64,000 bases of DNA from Botryosphaeria dothidea. Its lineage: Eukaryota; Ascomycota; Dothideomycetes; Botryosphaeriales; Botryosphaeriaceae. The notes beneath the pieces were generated by a model. That model had not been told where the DNA came from. It ran no database searches and was given only the letters and a program-made list of their open reading frames with translations. Positions 44,490 to 55,261 of this stretch are shown piece by piece (position 1 is the first letter of the stretch; every line of letters begins with the position of its first letter). The position numbers and the translations under genes are program-made. The DNA is taken from contig WWBZ02000022.1 in assembly GCA_011503125.2 (NCBI GenBank), forward strand, positions 620,001-684,000, given 5' to 3'.

Positions 44490-46604
44490 ATGGACCAGGT
44501 CGACTCTATCGATGCTGTCGTTCGTACAGCCGGCGACGCGACTCCCACAAATCCCCTCCACCCGCCGAGCGATGCTATACCAATTGAGCGTCCGAAGCTC
44601 AAGGGCCGTCAGCGCCTGCTCTCTGGCCTCCAGCGCATAGGCTCTTCGCCGTCGCTGGCCAAGATGGGGAGGACCTCGTCGGGATACAGGGGCGGCAAGG
44701 CCTCCATGTCCTGCGTCTCGCTCTCGTCAGCTGGCTCGCCTTATGGCCATTCCTACGGCAGCTCGTGGTCCTCCGAGCTATCCAACGGCTACTCGACCGC
44801 GCCCACATCCGCTTCAAGCACCCCTGCTCCCGAGGTCCAGTATTTCGACAAGGCCAGGATCCGGCTGCTTGAGAGTCAGAACACGCCCACCTCAGTCCCT
44901 CTTCCCGCAGACCTCAGGCCAGGCTCCCGACTGGGCACGCCGGGAGGGCTCCCCGGCGTTGACGAAGATTATTTCTCACGCCCCGTGCAACAAGCCAAGA
45001 AGCTTCCACGCCGTCCGAACTTCAGCTTTTGGGGCGACATGCCCCCAGAATTGCGCATAGAGATTCTCAGCTACCTGAAGCCCAAGGAAATTGCAAGATG
45101 CTCCTCCGTCTCCAAGCAGTGGCACAAGATGTGCTTCGACGGCCAACTATGGGCCCGTCTCGATGTCTCCGACTTCTACAGGGATATTCCCGCCGATGCT
45201 CTAGTCAACATTATCACTTCTGCTGGCCCCTTCGTCCGTGATCTCAACCTCCGTGGTTGTGTTCAGCTACGCGACCGCTGGAATTCCAAAGGTCTAGCCG
45301 AAGCTTGCCGAAATCTCGAGAACTTTTCCTTAGAAGGCTGTCGCATCGACCGAAGCTCCATTCACTGCTTCCTGCTACAAAACAATCGTCTGGTCCACAT
45401 CAATTTATCCGGTCTCGCTGGCGCCACAAATTCTGCCATGAAGATTCTCGCCTTGCACTGCCCAAAGGTCGAGCACCTCAACATTTCGTGGTGCAACAAC
45501 ATCGACACTCGTGGCATTCGCAAGGTCATCGAGGGTTGTCCCAATTTGAAAGATCTCCGCGCCGGTGAGGTGCGGGGATTCGACGATATTGATTTCATGT
45601 CTGAACTTTTCAAGAGGAATACCCTGGAGCGTTTAATCCTCATGAATTGCGACAGTGTCAGTGATGATTCCTTGGCGGCTTTGATTGAAGGCGTCGACAG
45701 CGAAGTAGACATCTTGACCGGCCGCGCGATCGTTCCACCCCGGAAATTGAAGCACTTGGATCTGACGAGATGCCGTGGACTCTCGGACAAGGGCATCCAG
45801 AAGCTCGCGTATAACCTTCCTGACCTCGAAGGTCTGCAGCTCTCCAAGTGCTCGACTTTGACAGACAGCGCCCTTCAAGCTATACTTCCGACCTTTCCAA
45901 AACTTACTCATCTTGACCTCGAAGAGCTTGACGAGCTCACCAACGCCACTCTCCAGACTCTCGCCGCCGCCCCCTGCAATGCCTACCTGTCCCACATAAG
46001 TATCAGCTACTGCGAGCTCCTCGGTGACGCAGGAATGCTACCTGTGCTCAAGTCATGCACTAAACTCCAAACGCTCGACATGGACAATACGCGCGTATCG
46101 GACCTCGTTCTGACCGAAGCTGCCGCCATGATACGGACTCGCAACCGGGCAGCACGCCCATTGACTGGCTCAGAGCGTCCGACAGTTGGCCTACGTCTCG
46201 TTGCATACGACTGCGCTAACGTGACTTGGACCGGCGTCCGGGAAGTGCTCAGCCGCAACGCCGAGATCACGATGCCACCACGTGGTGCCACCAACACCGG
46301 TCCTACATATCCCCGCGAAATTATCCAGCTCAAGTGCTTCTACAATTGGCAGCCAACCGTCGAAGAACACACCAAACGTGTCCTTCGTGGCGACTTTTCC
46401 GCGGCTGCCCGACTAGAGCGCAAGTGGGCAGACTGGATGATGATGAACGAGGAAGCTGGTGTTGGGGGTGCTGGTGGTCGGAGACGCAGGAGAAGAGCAC
46501 GAGAGGCGCAGGCGCTGCACGAAGATGAGGAAGGTGGCGCAGGCGTTGGTACAGGAAGGCGGCGAAGGGCAAGGAGCGGTCCCGGTGGCTGCACGGTGAT
46601 GTAA
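44490..46604 (+). CDS. F-box/leucine-rich-repeat protein with C-terminal CaaX box
   Basis: Probable substrate-recognition subunit of an SCF ubiquitin ligase, 704 residues, single exon. A Ser-rich N-terminus (~1-175) is followed by an F-box, FWGDMPPELRIEILSYLKPK and EIARCSSVSKQWHKMCFDGQ, about residues 178-224. A long series of cysteine-containing LRRs comes next (VRDLNLRGCVQLRDR, VEHLNISWCNNIDTRGIRKV, LKHLDLTRCRGLSDKGIQKL, LEGLQLSKCSTLTDSALQAI), as in Grr1 and FBXL2/FBXL20. The C-terminal ~60 residues are Arg/Glu/Gly-rich and end CTVM, a CaaX sequence whose last Met favours farnesylation; this would tether the ligase to a membrane. The start at 44490 (CAAAATGG) is chosen because the frame upstream begins with TTG. 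Confidence 0.93.
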   Translation: MDQVDSIDAVVRTAGDATPTNPLHPPSDAIPIERPKLKGRQRLLSGLQRIGSSPSLAKMGRTSSGYRGGKASMSCVSLSSAGSPYGHSYGSSWSSELSNGYSTAPTSASSTPAPEVQYFDKARIRLLESQNTPTSVPLPADLRPGSRLGTPGGLPGVDEDYFSRPVQQAKKLPRRPNFSFWGDMPPELRIEILSYLKPKEIARCSSVSKQWHKMCFDGQLWARLDVSDFYRDIPADALVNIITSAGPFVRDLNLRGCVQLRDRWNSKGLAEACRNLENFSLEGCRIDRSSIHCFLLQNNRLVHINLSGLAGATNSAMKILALHCPKVEHLNISWCNNIDTRGIRKVIEGCPNLKDLRAGEVRGFDDIDFMSELFKRNTLERLILMNCDSVSDDSLAALIEGVDSEVDILTGRAIVPPRKLKHLDLTRCRGLSDKGIQKLAYNLPDLEGLQLSKCSTLTDSALQAILPTFPKLTHLDLEELDELTNATLQTLAAAPCNAYLSHISISYCELLGDAGMLPVLKSCTKLQTLDMDNTRVSDLVLTEAAAMIRTRNRAARPLTGSERPTVGLRLVAYDCANVTWTGVREVLSRNAEITMPPRGATNTGPTYPREIIQLKCFYNWQPTVEEHTKRVLRGDFSAAARLERKWADWMMMNEEAGVGGAGGRRRRRRAREAQALHEDEEGGAGVGTGRRRRARSGPGGCTVM

Positions 46605-47504
46605 ATTTGACACGGCGCCGAGTGGTTGAATTGAAGGGTGTAGGCGTGTGTCGATTGGAAAATTGGTCAGATGTTATGGTATGCGACGCGTTGTTCTTGG
46701 CCTAAGGCATCGTTATTTTTTTCTATTGGCTCAGGAAACGATAACATGGAATACGGTGTTTGGTAAGGCCGTTTGGCGGCGGCGCTATATAGGCGTCACT
46801 CCCGGTAGGATTTTCTGTTGGGCTTTCGGCTTCTCACTCTCTTCTCTTCATTTCTTCTGACAATCTCCCTCTCTCTACCACCTTTTCTTCGATCCAACAG
46901 CTTTCTTACGTCTTTCATGACGTTCATAGCGGCGGGGTTTTTCTTTCCTTTTGTCAACATGCCATTAGCTGTGCTAGGGCCGCATTTACATGGTTACGGA
47001 TGGGGTTTCCCTTTTGTCTTGAATGCAATACGGGCAGCTTCGCCCTGTTCTTTCGACATTATGGTCGAGGGCACTGCTTACCCTCTGTCGCTGCTACTGC
47101 TGGCAAGGATATACATACTGCATCTACGATACGCGTCCTTCTTATATAGATCAAACAGCAGCACGGACATAGCTTTTCTTTTCTACAGTACCTGTCATAG
47201 TTAGCAGATCTACTACCTACGACCGACTTTGCTCTCTGTACTGTTGGCTAAAGTTTATGAAGATTGATTCAACTTTCAAATTTCGTGCTCTCGTACAGAG
47301 GTATCCTCATGACATGATATCTCGTTCGTCTTGTCCTCCTACCGTCTTCTTGCAGCGCAGCATACCGCATCCTCCCTGTTGGCCTGTTTGCGGGACCGGG
47401 TGTCCCCCTCCGATGCTCTCCACTCGTCATTACACGCTACTTTTCCTATTCATCCTTAAGAAGATCTCTCTCCTTTGGTAGAATACCCCCAAAAAATACT
47501 TCGT
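46605..47504. other. Intergenic
   Basis: T/C-rich 3' flank of the F-box gene, then 3' flank of the small secreted protein gene. A 128-codon plus-strand frame here lacks an ATG start and is not accepted. Confidence 0.5.
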
Positions 47505-47801
47505 TTACCACGCTTTAACACGGGGCTCGGGCGCGGCGGTACGGGCGGCGACGACCGCGACGCAGGAGCAGTCGGAGCTGTGACATCGATGTCAGAATGA
47601 GATTTTTTGCCTCTCACCCTTCTCGTAATTCCCGCACGCCCTCTCCCTCTCTATTCTATCTTGTAAGAGTTCGACTTACCATGTCTTGGCTGGAACGAAT
47701 GTGAGAGCGCAGCCCTCGCCCGAGCAGTTCTCGGCGCCAGGGCACACCTGGGCCGAGACGGCGGCGATGAGGAGGGCGAGGATGGAGGTGGCGAACTTCA
47801 T
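47505..47801 (-). CDS. Small secreted cysteine-rich protein, 2 exons
   Basis: A 64-residue secreted peptide. Exon 1 is 47801-47680; a 102-bp intron (GTAAGT...GTCACAG) leads to exon 2, 47577-47505. The signal peptide MKFATSILALLIAAVSA (cleavage after about residue 17) precedes a mature part of some 47 residues with six cysteines at 20, 26, 31, 41, 44 and 46. Cys41 is created across the splice junction (TG|C). Without splicing the frame would stop at once after 41 codons. The pattern VCPGAENCSGEGC...TCSDCSCVA is not one I can name. It could be an effector, antimicrobial peptide or surface protein. It is preceded by a TATAAAAG box and a C/A homopolymer leader. A splice site and cysteines falling together make a real gene likely. 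Confidence 0.75.
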
Positions 47802-47816
47802 GGTTTCTGGATTCGG

Positions 47817-47840
47817 TTTTTTTTTTGGGGGGGGGGGGGG
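47817..47840. repeat. T10G14 homopolymer pair
   Basis: Ten T followed by fourteen G on the plus strand, i.e. C14A10 in the presumed 5' leader of the secreted protein gene, 16-39 nt before its ATG. Such runs are prone to length change. Confidence 0.85.
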
Positions 47841-47926
47841 AGGATTTGGTGGATTGCAAAGAAGTGTGATTTTGATTCTATTCTGCTGGAGGAAAGTTCT
47901 CCTTGTGGATGATTTGTATCTGCTCT

Positions 47927-47934
47927 CTTTTATA
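47927..47934 (-). promoter_or_regulatory. TATA box of the secreted peptide gene
   Basis: TATAAAAG on the minus strand, 126 nt upstream of the start codon. A perfect TATA element fits a strongly inducible gene. Confidence 0.6.
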
Positions 47935-48985
47935 CGAGGAAGACGGTCAGGCCAAGGTTCTGGGCTGATGGGGATCGGCGGCCGCAGTTGTAGTATTGAG
48001 TAGGCCGCGATTCGGACGGGTTGCCTTGCTGGTGGGGTCGAGCCTCTTGCGGACGTCCATGATGTGTTTTCTTGTCTGATAGAGGCGTGTGTGACGCGGG
48101 GAGGGTCTCGGAATACGGAATGATGGTTAGCCTTGCGGGCCTCTCCTGCCGCGCACATTGCTGCATTGCTGCATTGCTGCGTGGTTCTTACGTATTATTC
48201 TCCTGAGGTATCTGTACGGGTTCAAAAGAAATAAACGCCGGATACCCGCATGGTAGTCAGCGGCTCAACCGTTCTCTGTTTTACTCTCAGATCTCGGTGC
48301 GAATATTAAGGTTGCAACCTTCTTTGCCCGGTTTGCTGATGGCGGTCGTGTATCGAAGCTTATCTCAGCCTCTCCAGGCCTTCTCCTATCTTCTCCATCG
48401 AAAAATGTTGCAGATATCCGTGCAATGCTCACTGTCGTGAACATGACGCTTTTGGGCAAGTCTAAGCACATACCTACCAACGCACGGAACAACAAGCGGC
48501 TCAAAACATATCTTTTGGAGTCGGAAAAGTCGGAAAGTACGCGTCACAGCAGCAGCAATTGGAAAATTGGATGGGAAAAACCTGAGTCAGTGGGAAGAAA
48601 AATGATTCGACCACTGATGACGGCCTCATCCTGAAAGGCTACCGACACCTGGTACGACCGAAGATAGGGGTATTGGCATTCATTCTTGGAAGTAGGAGTG
48701 ACGTCTCGGAAAATCTGGGGAAAGCTTGCATCAAATGATCCGACCTCCACATTTTGCGAGCTCAAACAAAACGCCTCATGAGGCGAAGCACATCATAGAG
48801 GAAAGGAGCTGGAGGCCTGACTTCAACCACAAAAAGCACGAACACTGCCTACACCGACATCGGCACCTCAGAGCAAGAATCACAATGAGAGTCATGAGCA
48901 AAAAAGCCGCTTCTCACAAGACCAAATTATTACTTTTTTTTTAAACCATTGCTCATCCCCCCAGGGTATCTTTCCCATTGCCCAA

Positions 48986-50974
48986 TCATATTCCCCTCCC
49001 AACATAAGCCGTATACTCCAACCCATCATCCTCCCTATACTTGAACCTACTCTCACTCCTCCCCATCACCTCCACCGCACCATTAACATCCAAAAACCCC
49101 TCCACCTGCGTATCATTCGGCGGGCTCGGCGTCCTCGTACTCTCCCCAATCGTCCTCTCCTCCGTCCGTATATCCGTCTCCTTGGTGACCTTGATCCCGC
49201 CCAAACTCGCGCTGACCCCGCTCACGCTGCCCCTCATACTGGCCCTCGCACTCCTCAACCCGTTCGCATTCCCACCCACGGCGCTGGGAGCGCGCGAATG
49301 CGTGCGCGTCCGGCTCATCGAGCGGTCGCGCCCGCCACCCGTCGCCGTCGTCTGCGTCTCGACGCGCGCGACCTCCCCCTCCTCCTCGTCGATGCCACCC
49401 AGCCCCGCAACGCCCGCACCGCTGGCACTGCTGCTCGCGCCATCTCCCTTGGCCCCTCTGATCTCCCCCTGCTCCTCGATGATGATGCGCTCCTTCGAGT
49501 CCCACCCTTGCTCGCCGCCGCCACCGCCGTCGTCGTCGTGCCACGTCGACGGCAGCGAGCCGGGGGGCTGGTCGTTGCCGGTGTGCGAGGAGTGGCCGAA
49601 GCGCGACAGCCCCGCGGACGAGTACACCTTCTCGATGCCGCAGCGGAAGAGCGGGTAGATCATGGGCGCGTTGCCGATGACGACAGCGACGAAGGTCTCG
49701 CGGCAGGCCCAGCTGCCGGCGGCCTGCGCGCCGTTGATGGGGTCCTGTTGGCGGCATGGTTAGCTCGGGCTGGTGGCTGAGAGGTGGAAAGAAGGTAAAA
49801 TAGAGTTGTGGCAGTCGTGGACTGAAGTGGTGAAAGCGGGACTCGAGAAGGGGAAATGATGAACTCTCACCTTGATGATCAACGCGCACCTCAATATCCC
49901 CGCCATCATGACAAAGACACCACCACCGAAGACCAAGATCAACGAGATCTTCCTCTTTATCTCCAGATTTGCCCTCCACAGCATGGGCATCGGAATAGAC
50001 ATTAGATACATGTCTGTTAGCACGTTCAAAATTACTGTGACGTATAGGTCGATCTTCGAGATGGCGGGCTGGCAGAAATCTGCAAGAATGTGTCAGCGGC
50101 TGTACTTTAAACTTAGATAGGGAAGTCCAGCTGATAACTTACTGCCAGGGTCAGGGTAGATCTGCCAATTGTGGGTGAACGGTTGACAGCCAAGCAGAAT
50201 GGATATTTCGGTGGCGATGTAGGTCATGCCTATGAGGGCATAGCCGATCTTGACGCGAATTTCAAGATGATATAGGCCGGATCTGCACGTGGACAGGTCA
50301 GCACATGTTTGACATACTCCTACGCATTTGTAGCGCACTTCAAAGGCAATCGCAACGGTAGGTCGACGCATACACGGGGTCAAAGCATCCGTTGGAATAA
50401 GTTTGTCGTAGCTCACTCCACACAGTTATATCTGGGAAGGTACCTGAACGACTAATGGGAAGGATTGCAATGACTTTGAACCAGTCTGGTGGTCGGTCGG
50501 AAATCACTTACGTCAATCGCGAATAGAAATGGCACATGCACAGCTTCAGCGTCCACAGCAGCAGCGTGTACAAGCTCCACCCCACCAGCTGCGTCTTCGA
50601 CCCGCCGACGCGCAGCCAGTATTCATGGGACTCCGGATCCAGCGTCCTCCGTTGCTCGTCCGTCATACCATTGTTCGCAAGCCCAAACCACCATGCGCCG
50701 ACGATGTATGCGGTTGCTGTTTCGAGGGAGTATATGACCTGGGTGCCTCCCGGAAATGTCTGTCAGCCAAACACAGAAGCAGAGGGACGGCAGAGTAGGG
50801 AGAAGAAGTGGCATTGGAAGAGGTAGCACGAACAGCAGCGACGCACATGAGATAATCATCGAACTGGAAGCTCCTCACGCCCACCGAGGTCGCGCGCGCA
50901 ACGACCCTCAGCGCAATGACCACGATGCCGATGCCCAGGAGCGTGAAAGCCTCGGTCGCGAACGAGCTCGCCAT
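48986..50974 (-). CDS. Fungal rhodopsin-like seven-helix membrane protein, 5 exons
   Basis: A 491-residue plasma-membrane protein of the fungal rhodopsin-like receptor family (related to the membrane part of CFEM receptors). Exons are 50974-50834, 50738-50512, 50282-50143, 50079-49871 and 49744-48986, with introns of 95, 229, 63 and 126 bp; all joins restore family sequence. The N-terminus begins directly with helix 1 (TEAFTLLGIGIVVIALRVVA). FQFDDYLM carries the family Asp-Asp-Tyr. VIYSLETATAYIVGAWW, TLLLWTLKLCMCHFYSRL, IGYALIGMTYIATEISILLG, KIDLYVTVILNVLTDMYLMS and ISLILVFGGGVFVMMAGILR follow as helices. The last helix is RETFVAVVIGNAPMIYPLFR. The tail (~230 residues) is Gly/Ser/Glu-rich. 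The first donor, GTTCGT, is non-canonical but in frame. The ligand is unknown. Confidence 0.88.
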
Positions 50975-52300
50975 GTTATTCTCTGTCCTTCTTCTCTGCT
51001 TGGTCAGGGAGGAAGTGGCGGGGCGAAGGCACAACGCAGAGGGTCGCCGTGATGGTGATGCATTAGGAGGAGGGATAAGCAGCGGAGCCGTCCGCACCTA
51101 ACGGGTCTCGGAGGAAAAGAGAGCAAATGGATTAGCTATGACGGGCCTGCGTGTGAAAGGGCGGTTGCCATTATCCCGACGGGACCCTGCTGCGCCCCGG
51201 TCCGGGAACCGAGCGTTCTTCTTTGAGGTCGATTAAGTTTGGGGATGCCCCGGGCGGGGGGGGCTCGGTCCTTCGATCCCATTGTGGAGGCAAGATTTGC
51301 AAAGATGTGCAGGTTCACCTGGGCAGATGCTGCACTGAACAACGAATGGCGGCTTCAGGTTGCTTCAACATGACTCTTCGTTTCGCCGAGAAGAAACGAT
51401 CTTGCGTGGATTGGGCAGGCTATGATGGATAACGGCCGGAACCGTAGGCGAGTTGAAGTGGGGAAGGGGCTGCATGTGTGGTCGTTTAGGGCCAATTTTG
51501 AGGAAGTAGAAGCCGAAATAGGGTGTTCAGTGGTCGCGAGGCAACGCGGGAGGAACGAGGCGAAAGCGTTCAACGCTGTTGAAGAGCTCAAAGTCCATCA
51601 TCAACTAATCCATGACTTCTTTTGGCAAAGATGGACGATTTAAGGGCTGCCATTGATGCGTTTTACCGCACAGTTCTGGACTAGTCCAGCAAACAGAGGA
51701 CGTTGATTCTCGAGAGTTGCTGCTCCTGCGGGTCTTAGGAGGATTCAAGGTAGCCAGGATTATGAATAGGTGGCCGGCGATCCGATTGGACGCCGTTGCA
51801 GTGGACTCGGCTGCATGAGGACGCGTACCTGAAAGCGCGCATCGCCTCGTGTCGGTCACGGCCGTATAAGCGCCGAGGGAGACATAGAAGCGGGTGTGCA
51901 GACGTCAATGGACAGGCAGCGGAGTCATGGAGGCTGCTGTTGAGTTGTGGTCGCCAAAGTTGCAGCCAGGCCCTTTTGAGCTGGTAAAAGCAGAAGCAGA
52001 AGAATCGTCCGGCCAAGCTGAAGGGAGTCCCCTTGTTCTGGACCGGGGAATGGCGCACCGTCCAGCCGCGGAGCCAGGAAAGCTGTGCCGCAGGGGCGAT
52101 CCATCCCATATCTGGCAGCAGGTCCCCGTCAACGGCTGCAGCCGTGTGACACACGGGCCACTGCTGGTGGTGCTTCATTCGCGGTGTTCATGAGGCGGGA
52201 AAGCTGGCGCTCATCCGCCTTTCCCAGCTGATTGCTCTTTGTTCTTCTTTTCGCTTTAAGAAAGCCCTCCGCGCCTGTGACCCACAGGAAAACAGGAATC
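50975..52300. other. Divergent promoter, rhodopsin-like/monooxygenase
   Basis: 1.3 kb between two divergent genes. No gene is supported. Sequence CCCCGGGCGGGGGGGG near 51248 is a G+C-rich tract. Confidence 0.5.
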
Positions 52301-54274
52301 ATGGAGGAGTTTGACCTTGTCGTCGTTGGAGCTGGTAAGTCGCGCAACCAGGCCCTTCCCGCCCCAGCAAGGGCCCTAGAAAGTTTCCTGAAGCTGCTGT
52401 GCAACTTCAATTTCTCCCTGCATCACTCCTTCTCCACGCTTCCTCTGAACGCCGATTGGAATGCTGCGAAAGTCGTCTTGAAACCTCTCCCCGCTTTGTG
52501 TGACCGCATTGCGTGGCCTGCTTCTGTAGTCATCTCAGCATCTCAGCTCTCAAGCATGTGATAAGACGATCCAACACGCAGCCACTGACATTGATCCTCA
52601 GGCTGGTACGGCCTCGCCGCCGCCAAAACCTACATCCAATTGCATCCTCATGAAAACATCCTCGTCCTCGACAGCGCGCCCAGCGTCGGCGGCGTCTGGG
52701 GGCGTGATCGCCTGTACCCCGGCCTTCAGTCCAACAATATGCTGGGCACTTATGAGTACAGCGACTTCACCATGGACACCGCTACCTTTGGCGTCTCACC
52801 AGGGGAGCACATCCCGGGCACCGTCCTCCACAAGTACTTGACCTCGTACGCTGAGCACTTTGGCGTCTACTCACGCATCCGCTTCAACACGCGCGTCGAA
52901 GCCGCCGAGGAAAGCTCCGAGGTCCAAGGCTGGGTTCTCGGCGTCGCCAACAGTGTCACCGGAGAGAAGGCGTTGTTGAATGCCAAGAAGCTGATTGTTG
53001 CCACGGGCCTGACTTCGGAGTCGTACGTGCCGACGTTTGTGGGACAGGAGAACTTCGGCTCTCCGATTTTCCACTCTAAGGATTTCGCTGACCGTGCGGA
53101 CTCTTTGAAAACGGCACAGAGTGTTGCGGTGCTTGGTGGTGCGAAGAGCGCTTGGGATGCCTCGTACGCATACGCCACGGCGGGCGTTTCGGTCGACATG
53201 ATCATCCGACAGAGCGGACGTGGGCCTGTTTGGATGGCACCGCCGTACGTGACGCCGCTGAAGAAGTGGTTGGAAAAACTGGTGCACACGCGCTTCTTGC
53301 AATGGCTCAGCCCTTGTATTTGGGGAGAAGAAGACGGCTATGGAGGTATAAGAAGCTTTTTCCATGGAACCTGGCTCGGACGGAAGATTGTCGACACCTT
53401 TTGGTGGATCCTTGGGAATGACGTGGTAACGCTAGTCGGCTTTGACAAGCATCCTGAAATCAAGAAGCTGAAGCCATGGCACTCTGCCTTCTGGATCGGT
53501 AGCGGCCTCAGCATTTTGAACTTCCCGACTGACTTCTTCGAGTTTATCCGCAACGGTACCATTCGGGTACATGTGTCAGACATTTCGCATCTGTCGAAGA
53601 AGACAATCCACCTGTCTACCGGCGAAGAGGTCAAGGCAGACGCGCTCTTCTGTGCAACTGGCTGGAAGTCGCGTCCACCGATCAACTTCCTCCCACCTGG
53701 TTCTCTGGCTGCGCTTGGTATGCCGCACTACTCCCCGATTCCGGATCCACTTGCTGCGAAAGCGGATGCCGCCATCTTGGAAGCCTTCCCCCGTCTGAAA
53801 GATCAGCCCGATGTTATCAAGTCTGAGCGGAGCGAGAGCGCCGACGAGACGCCAAACCAGCCTTTCCGCCTCTATCGCTTCATTGCCCCTGTATCGACTC
53901 TCCAAAAGAGGAACATAGCCTTCTCCGGTATGGTTTCGTGCATCACCACCTCTGTCTGCGCGCAGGTCCAGGGCTTGTGGATTTCAGCCTACTTTGATGG
54001 CAGGTTGGATCGGTTGTCTTCTGGAGAGATGGCGCGCTGGGAGACGGTGTTGCACTCGGAGTTTGGTAAATGGAGGTATCCATGCGGCTATGGCGCCAGG
54101 CTGCCCGACTTTGTCTTCGATGCTATACCGTACGTGGATATGCTGATGAGGGACGTTGGTTTGGAAAGTCATAGGAAGAAGAGTAAGTTTGCAGAGATGA
54201 CCGAGCCCTATGGCCCAGAGGATTACAAGGACTTGCCGAATGAGTGGGCACAACAGCATGGTGTCAAGGCATGA
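52301..54274 (+). CDS. FAD-dependent flavin monooxygenase-like protein, 2 exons
   Basis: A 568-residue class-B type flavoprotein monooxygenase. Exon 1 (52301-52334) holds only 11 codons; a 267-bp intron splits the glycine codon of the FAD-binding motif. Exon 2 is 52602-54274. GAGWYG at 10-15 is the FAD dinucleotide-binding loop. FVGQENFGSPIFHSKDF matches the family signature FxG...H...F/Y. VAVLGGAKSAWDA near 186-198 is the probable NADPH loop, and ATGW at 363-366 is the conserved ATG motif. Such enzymes hydroxylate or insert oxygen in secondary metabolites. It lies beside a SnoaL-like protein and an O-methyltransferase, so a tailoring role is likely; the substrate is unknown. Confidence 0.9.
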
Positions 54275-54514
54275 TGATGCCGGGTCGATTGTGGCCAGCA
54301 ACGGAGGCAAAGGCAAGAAAGAACTGCAAGAGCTTCGAGAAGAAAGATGGATAACGTGCATTGCAATAGCATTACAGCAAAAGGGAAACAAATTCAAAAA
54401 TCCAGGGTATCCTTAGAGCAAAAGAAAATATCCCCCCAACCAGTCCAGAGATCTAGAAACAGTGTCGCCAGCTTGGCTCCCGACATCCCACTTGGTCGAC
54501 TACTCGCCTCGGAC

Positions 54515-55261
54515 TTAAGGGCACGGTGTCCTGCAAGACGACAACGGGATGTAGTCACACTTGGTAAAGTAACGGTCTGTCTCTTCCCGGTGGTCATTCA
54601 AGACCTTTAGTGACATGGTCTTGATCTTCCATCCTTCCTCGGTATTGACGAATTCGAACTCATACGGACCGCAATAATCGCAACCAGCCGTTGATACCTC
54701 CTCGTCCTGGTCATCTCCCATATCCAACCCCAGCCCTGTAGCTTTGACTCCCGATGCCTCTGTTGGCTCAGTCCTGTTTCTGAACCACATGTTGGCGGTC
54801 CCGGTGGCTCTTTCATTCGGTTGGCGAGGATCAAGTTCCATATGGACATCGGAGAAGAAGCTAGTGGTGTAAGGAAGCTCGTTCCAGCCCAGAGCACCAT
54901 AGTAGAGTTCCTTGCGACCGTGGATCTGACCGCAGTACTCGAAACTGAAAACGGCATCCTCTACGAAAAGGTCGCTCCAGTTACGCCACTGGCGTGCACT
55001 GGCGTAGGTGCCGTAGGTGCGTAGCAGGCATTGAAGCTCGGATTTGGTATGGCGCCCAGCAGCAGCGGCTTCTGCGACTGAGTCGATGGAGGCGTCTGAG
55101 TCATATTCGTTGGCAGATGGCGGGGCGGGCTCGCGAATAGGAGCGGGCTGGTGGTAGCGGGATCGGCGGGAGCGTTTTTTGCTATTTTTCGAGGGCTGCA
55201 GCTGCAAGCAGTCGGGAGCGGTAGGAGACGGTGAGGTTCGGCAGGCATCGACCGATGACAT
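54515..55261 (-). CDS. SnoaL-like (NTF2-fold) protein
   Basis: A 248-residue single-exon protein. The first ~75 residues are low-complexity and basic (KNSKKRSRRSRYHQPAP). An NTF2-like domain of the SnoaL/scytalone-dehydratase group follows: LLRTYGTYASARQWRNWSDL, FVEDAVFSFEYCGQIHGRKE, FSDVHMELDPRQPNERATGT, and C-terminal GPYEFEFVNTEEGWKIKTMS. These folds act as dehydratases, cyclases or isomerases. The start is ATG 55261; the open frame upstream begins with TTG. It is tail-to-tail with the monooxygenase (240 bp between stop codons) and divergent from the O-methyltransferase. It is atypically long at the N-terminus for a biosynthetic SnoaL enzyme. Confidence 0.82.
   Translation of the reverse strand: MSSVDACRTSPSPTAPDCLQLQPSKNSKKRSRRSRYHQPAPIREPAPPSANEYDSDASIDSVAEAAAAGRHTKSELQCLLRTYGTYASARQWRNWSDLFVEDAVFSFEYCGQIHGRKELYYGALGWNELPYTTSFFSDVHMELDPRQPNERATGTANMWFRNRTEPTEASGVKATGLGLDMGDDQDEEVSTAGCDYCGPYEFEFVNTEEGWKIKTMSLKVLNDHREETDRYFTKCDYIPLSSCRTPCP

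Larger units (their letters stand above)
47802..48985. other. Intergenic, promoter of the secreted protein gene
   Basis: Contains the promoter and leader of the small secreted protein gene on the left and the 3' flank of the rhodopsin-like gene on the right (T-run near 48941). A short direct repeat CATTGCTG occurs three times at about 48157-48180. No further gene. Confidence 0.5.

Noticed and set aside
46818..47204. 128-codon hydrophobic plus-strand frame
   Set aside because: It begins at TTG, and its Phe/Leu/Ser richness reflects the T/C-rich 3' flank of the F-box gene.
51735..52178. Overlapping frames of 147 and 99 codons before the monooxygenase
   Set aside because: No family resemblance; they lie in the divergent promoter.
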